The notes under the pieces: model-generated
The model's database searches: none
Seen by the model: the letters and a program-made list of their open reading frames with translations, nothing else
What the model was told of the DNA's origin: nothing
NCBI GenBank assembly: GCA_031276365.1
Contig: JAISNG010000004.1
Coordinates: forward strand, 1 to 17,181
Length of the DNA stretch: 17,181 nucleotides
DNA from: Campylobacteraceae bacterium
GTDB taxonomy: Bacteria > Campylobacterota > Campylobacteria > Campylobacterales > Campylobacteraceae
Reading direction: 5' to 3'
Shown here: positions 14,303 through 17,181 of the stretch, one piece after another
How the letters are laid out: the number at the start of each line of letters is the position of its first letter
How positions within the stretch are numbered: the first letter of the stretch is position 1
Position numbers and translations under genes: made by a program

Positions 14303-14407
14303 GTTTAAATTTATCTATTGTGCCAAAATACCTGTTAAAAATCACTTTTATCTGTTCTTATTGGCATATTTTTGCATTTTAGCAAACATTAAAAATATTT
14401 TTTGCTT

Positions 14408-15601
14408 CTATTTTTTATTTTTATTTACGATTTTTTCGTGCCATTCCAGAAGCGTTTTTTCAAAACCTATGCCCAAACTTTTGTAAAAATCAAACTCTAT
14501 TTGCGTATATTTTTGCTCAACCCAGCCGCCAAAATCATGCGGATAAAGATAGCCTTTATTTAGCGGGCTTTTCAAGTGTTCGGGCACTTCTAACGCCTTA
14601 TTTTCGGCAACATATTTTTGCGCCTTACCGATGGCAATGTAAGAGCTGTTTGATTTTGGGCTTGAAGCAAGATATACCACACACTGCGCAAGTATGATAC
14701 GCGCTTCTGGATAGCCTATTTTGCTGACTAACAGCAGTGTGTTAGCAGCGACTCCAAGCGCATTTGGGTTTGCGTTGCCTATATCTTCGCTTGAGAGTAT
14801 CGCTAATCTTCTTGCGATAAAATCGGGGGTTTCGCCACCGTCAATTAGCCTTGCCAAATAATACAAAGCGGCGTTTATATCGCTGCCTCTTATACTTTTT
14901 ATCATGGCTGATATTAAATTGTAGTGGGTATTGTCGCTGCTAACGCCGTCTTTGAGCGCATGAGGGCGAAGGTTTTTCAGCAGTTCCAGATTGATATCGC
15001 CGCTAACATGTAGGGCGTATTCCAAAAGATTTAGCAGCGAGCGGCTATCTCCAGCGCTTGAACTTATCAGATATGATTTTGCCTCTTTGTCTATGGTAAA
15101 TATCAATTTTTCGCGCACGCGCTCTAAAATCTCTTCCAAATCCTCAAATTCAAGCTGTTTAAACTCAAAAAGCATGGCGCGCGACCTAATGCCTGCGGTA
15201 AGCGAAAAATAGGGATTTTCGGTAGAAGCGCCAATGATTATCGCAGTCGCATTCTCCATAGGAATCAAAAGCACCTCCTGCTGTGTTTTTGAAAGCCTGT
15301 GGACTTCGTCTATAAAGATAATTGGTTTTGTGAGTGCGTTTTGATGCTGTGCGAATATTTTGCGAAACTCTTCGACTTTCAAACTTGTCGCATCAAGCTC
15401 ATAAAATGGGCTTTCCAGTGCGTCTGCCACGACTCTTGCCATCGTGGTTTTGCCGGTTCCTGGAGGTCCGAAAAACATTGAATGAGGCATCTTGCCGCTT
15501 TTTAAAAGCTTGAAAAACGGCGCGTTTGGATTTGTCAAATGTTTCTGCCCGCATATATCTTCTATCTTTTTTGGTCTGAAAGATATAGCGAGATTTTCCA
15601 T
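14408..15601 (-). CDS. rarA: Replication-associated recombination protein A (RarA/MgsA AAA+ ATPase)
   Basis: 397-residue clamp-loader-like AAA+ ATPase acting at stalled replication forks. It has Walker A GPPGTGKT (45-52), Walker B FIDEVH (96-101), sensor 1 GASTENP (124-130) and the RSR arginine finger (139-141). The C-terminal half contains the RarA-type tetramerisation region (SIRGSDINAALYYLARLIDGGE...GYLYPHDFGGWVEQKY). Slightly shorter than E. coli RarA (447 aa). Its ATG abuts the stop of the pseudouridine synthase gene (TAGATG), so the two are translationally coupled. Confidence 0.96.
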   Translation of the reverse strand: MENLAISFRPKKIEDICGQKHLTNPNAPFFKLLKSGKMPHSMFFGPPGTGKTTMARVVADALESPFYELDATSLKVEEFRKIFAQHQNALTKPIIFIDEVHRLSKTQQEVLLIPMENATAIIIGASTENPYFSLTAGIRSRAMLFEFKQLEFEDLEEILERVREKLIFTIDKEAKSYLISSSAGDSRSLLNLLEYALHVSGDINLELLKNLRPHALKDGVSSDNTHYNLISAMIKSIRGSDINAALYYLARLIDGGETPDFIARRLAILSSEDIGNANPNALGVAANTLLLVSKIGYPEARIILAQCVVYLASSPKSNSSYIAIGKAQKYVAENKALEVPEHLKSPLNKGYLYPHDFGGWVEQKYTQIEFDFYKSLGIGFEKTLLEWHEKIVNKNKK

Positions 15602-16375
15602 CTAATAATAGACCTTATTCTCTTTCAGAAAGTCTCTAAGCTTATCGTATTCGGAGTTTGTCAAAAAACGATGCTTACCGCTTTTTAGCGTGCCGAGGTC
15701 AACTATACCGTAACTTACGCGCTTCAGTTCAACAACTTCAGCGTCAAAATGGGCGAAAAAGCGCCGCAATTCTCTATTTTTGCCTTCATTTATCATAACT
15801 TTGAGTTTAGTGTATCCGCCGCTGCTTCCAAATATCTGATACGATAAAAACGGCGCAAAGCTCATGCTTTTTATCTTGCTATGTGAATGTGCGCCTTTGG
15901 ATGCATCGGAGAGATTGAGTCCGTTTTGCATAGCATCTAACATGGTATTGCTCACATCGCCCTTTATCTTTACATAATAAACTCTCTCAAGGTCGCTGTT
16001 CATTAAAGCTGAAGCGACAGGCGCGGCATCGGTCAGCAAAAGCAGTCCCTCGCTCGCGTAGTCCAATCTCCCCACACTCGTAAAATGCACAAATCTCTTA
16101 GAGAGCGTATCGTATATGGTCTTCCTGCCTCTGTCGTCCTTTTTACTCACAATCTCGCCTTTTGGTTTGTTGTAAACGATGACAGTGAACTCTTTTTTTT
16201 GAAAAACCTTGACATTGTTTATCTCTATCGTGTCATCATAACTTACCTTGGCGGACAAATCCGTATGCGTTTTGCCGTTTAGCCTTACTTTGCCCTCTTG
16301 TATCAATTTGTCGGCTTCGCGGCGCGAATATTTAGTATTGTGCGAGATAAATTTGTTAAGGCGCATAAGTTCCAT
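15602..16375 (-). CDS. rluB: RNA pseudouridine synthase, RsuA/RluB family
   Basis: 257-residue enzyme that isomerises a specific uridine in rRNA to pseudouridine. An S4 RNA-binding domain occupies about residues 4-60 (MRLNKFISHNTKYSRREADK). The catalytic motif GRLDYASEGLLLLTDA (102-117) contains Asp105, and the late GKNRELRRFFAHF is the family's C-terminal signature. RluB (23S rRNA) rather than RsuA or RluE/F is the likeliest specificity, but motifs alone do not decide. Start ATG at 16375 overlaps the kdsD stop by one base (TGATG), with GGGG eight bases upstream; ATG at 16366 is a possible alternative, and an in-frame TTG at 16378 is less likely. Confidence 0.9.
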   Translation of the reverse strand: MELMRLNKFISHNTKYSRREADKLIQEGKVRLNGKTHTDLSAKVSYDDTIEINNVKVFQKKEFTVIVYNKPKGEIVSKKDDRGRKTIYDTLSKRFVHFTSVGRLDYASEGLLLLTDAAPVASALMNSDLERVYYVKIKGDVSNTMLDAMQNGLNLSDASKGAHSHSKIKSMSFAPFLSYQIFGSSGGYTKLKVMINEGKNRELRRFFAHFDAEVVELKRVSYGIVDLGTLKSGKHRFLTNSEYDKLRDFLKENKVYY

Positions 16376-17181
16376 CAAGATATCCCCGCTTCTATCAAAT
16401 CGTGAATATGCAAAACTCCCACAGGCGCATTCTCTTTGTTTACAATGACTAAAAGCTGTATTTTGTGCTGTTCCAAAAATACCAGAGCGTCGCTTGCCAG
16501 CATATTTTCATCATTCAGCGTTTTGGGGTTTTTCGTAGCGTAATCAATAGCTTTGGCATCTATGGAAAAATCCTCCCTGCCAAGTGCGCGCCTCAAATCT
16601 CCGTCGCTCAAAATCGCTGAAAGCGCACCTTTGCCGTCCGTCAAAATCACACTTCCTATCATGCCATGAGTCATCTCATCTATAGCTTTTTTAAGGCTTG
16701 CCGTATCGTTTGCAATTGGAAGTTTTGTTCTCATAATGTCGCTTATTTTGACAAATAACCGCCTGCCCAGAGTTCCTCCAGGGTGAAAAGAGGCAAAATC
16801 TTTTTTCGTAAAATTTCTCTTTTTCATGAGACAAACGGCAAGAGCGTCGCCGAGTGCAACAGTCAGCGTTGTAGAGCTTGTCGGTGCGGCTTCCAGCGGA
16901 CATGCCTCTTTTCTCACTGCTATGGATAAAAATATATCGCTGCTGCGTCCCAAAGAACTTGTTTTGGAGCGCGCAAGTCCTATAAGCGGGATATTGAAAC
17001 GTTTTATGTGCGGTATTATCTTTATCAGCTCATCGCTCTCTCCGCTATAACTTATCGCCAATACGCCGTCATCTTTGCCTATCATGCCAAGGTCTCCATG
17101 CATGGCTTCCGTCGGGTGCAAAAAGAAACTGCTTGTGCCTGTGCTTGAGAATGTCGCGGCTATTTTTGCGCCGATAAGTCC
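16375..17181 (-). CDS. kdsD: Arabinose-5-phosphate isomerase KpsF/GutQ type (5' end outside window)
   Basis: 268 residues are visible, open to the right edge; about 50-60 N-terminal residues should be missing compared with E. coli KdsD (328 aa). It interconverts ribulose-5-phosphate and arabinose-5-phosphate, the first step toward Kdo for LPS or capsule. The SIS sugar-isomerase domain is seen in GLIGAKIAATFSSTGTSSFF, HPTEAMHGDLGMI and the phosphate-binding ISYSGESDEL. Two CBS domains follow, starting at DIMRTKLPI and at DYATKNPKTLNDENMLASDA. It is the first visible gene of the kdsD, rluB, rarA operon. KpsF (capsule) and KdsD (LPS) paralogues cannot be separated from this sequence. Confidence 0.92.
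   Translation of the reverse strand, partial: GLIGAKIAATFSSTGTSSFFLHPTEAMHGDLGMIGKDDGVLAISYSGESDELIKIIPHIKRFNIPLIGLARSKTSSLGRSSDIFLSIAVRKEACPLEAAPTSSTTLTVALGDALAVCLMKKRNFTKKDFASFHPGGTLGRRLFVKISDIMRTKLPIANDTASLKKAIDEMTHGMIGSVILTDGKGALSAILSDGDLRRALGREDFSIDAKAIDYATKNPKTLNDENMLASDALVFLEQHKIQLLVIVNKENAPVGVLHIHDLIEAGIS

Noticed and set aside
14100..14486. Plus-strand open frame of 128 codons across the rarA/nuclease-ORF gap
   Set aside because: It overlaps two real minus-strand genes, and its Phe/Cys-rich content looks like the reverse of AT-rich sequence rather than a membrane protein.
1..17181. CRISPR arrays, tRNA/rRNA genes, transposases
   Set aside because: Scanning both strands by eye showed no regularly spaced repeats, no cloverleaf-like sequence and no transposase-like ORF.

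Overview
The window looks like a chromosomal segment of a Campylobacterota (epsilonproteobacterial) genome. This rests on moderate-to-low GC, a gene order that recalls that phylum (pyrG followed by recJ; a KpsF/GutQ-type isomerase followed by an RsuA/RluB-type pseudouridine synthase and rarA), and promoters with a TATAAT-like -10 behind a short T-rich/TG stretch and no clear -35. A class III anaerobic ribonucleotide reductase points to life with little or no oxygen. I cannot name a genus. All genes but one lie on the minus strand, so the text below follows the minus strand from right to left.

Right end (17181-14408): a tight operon of kdsD (arabinose-5-phosphate isomerase, cut by the window edge), an rluB-like pseudouridine synthase and rarA. 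Stop and start codons overlap by one base or abut. Downstream of it (14302-12038) lies a restriction-modification-like accessory locus: a short ORF with a type I HsdR N-terminal PD-(D/E)XK domain, a nine-base G tract beside a dyad, a DNA methyltransferase broken by a premature stop and frameshifts, and a small protein I do not recognise. It ends facing the only plus-strand gene, an exported DUF4139 protein (9900-11861), with two long inverted repeats between the convergent genes.

Middle (9786-6482): pyrG and recJ, probably cotranscribed from a promoter divergent from that of the DUF4139 gene. Then (6396-3253) the anaerobic ribonucleotide reductase locus: nrdD, a 54-residue ORF and nrdG. The large NrdD chain stops just after its zinc-binding module. 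The missing glycyl-radical domain (RVMGY) is encoded in the overlapping +1-frame 54-residue ORF, which has its own strong Shine-Dalgarno and a double ATG. The reductase therefore appears to be built from two polypeptides, the most interesting observation here. Next to nrdG is a probable glycosyltransferase of the fucosyltransferase superfamily.

Left end (2113-1): a lone GltD-like Fe-S/FAD/NAD(P) oxidoreductase with its own promoter, then the start of a taurine/sulfonate-type ABC transporter permease that runs off the window.

The main candidates for something undescribed are the split anaerobic ribonucleotide reductase and the decayed or phase-variable restriction-modification-like cassette.
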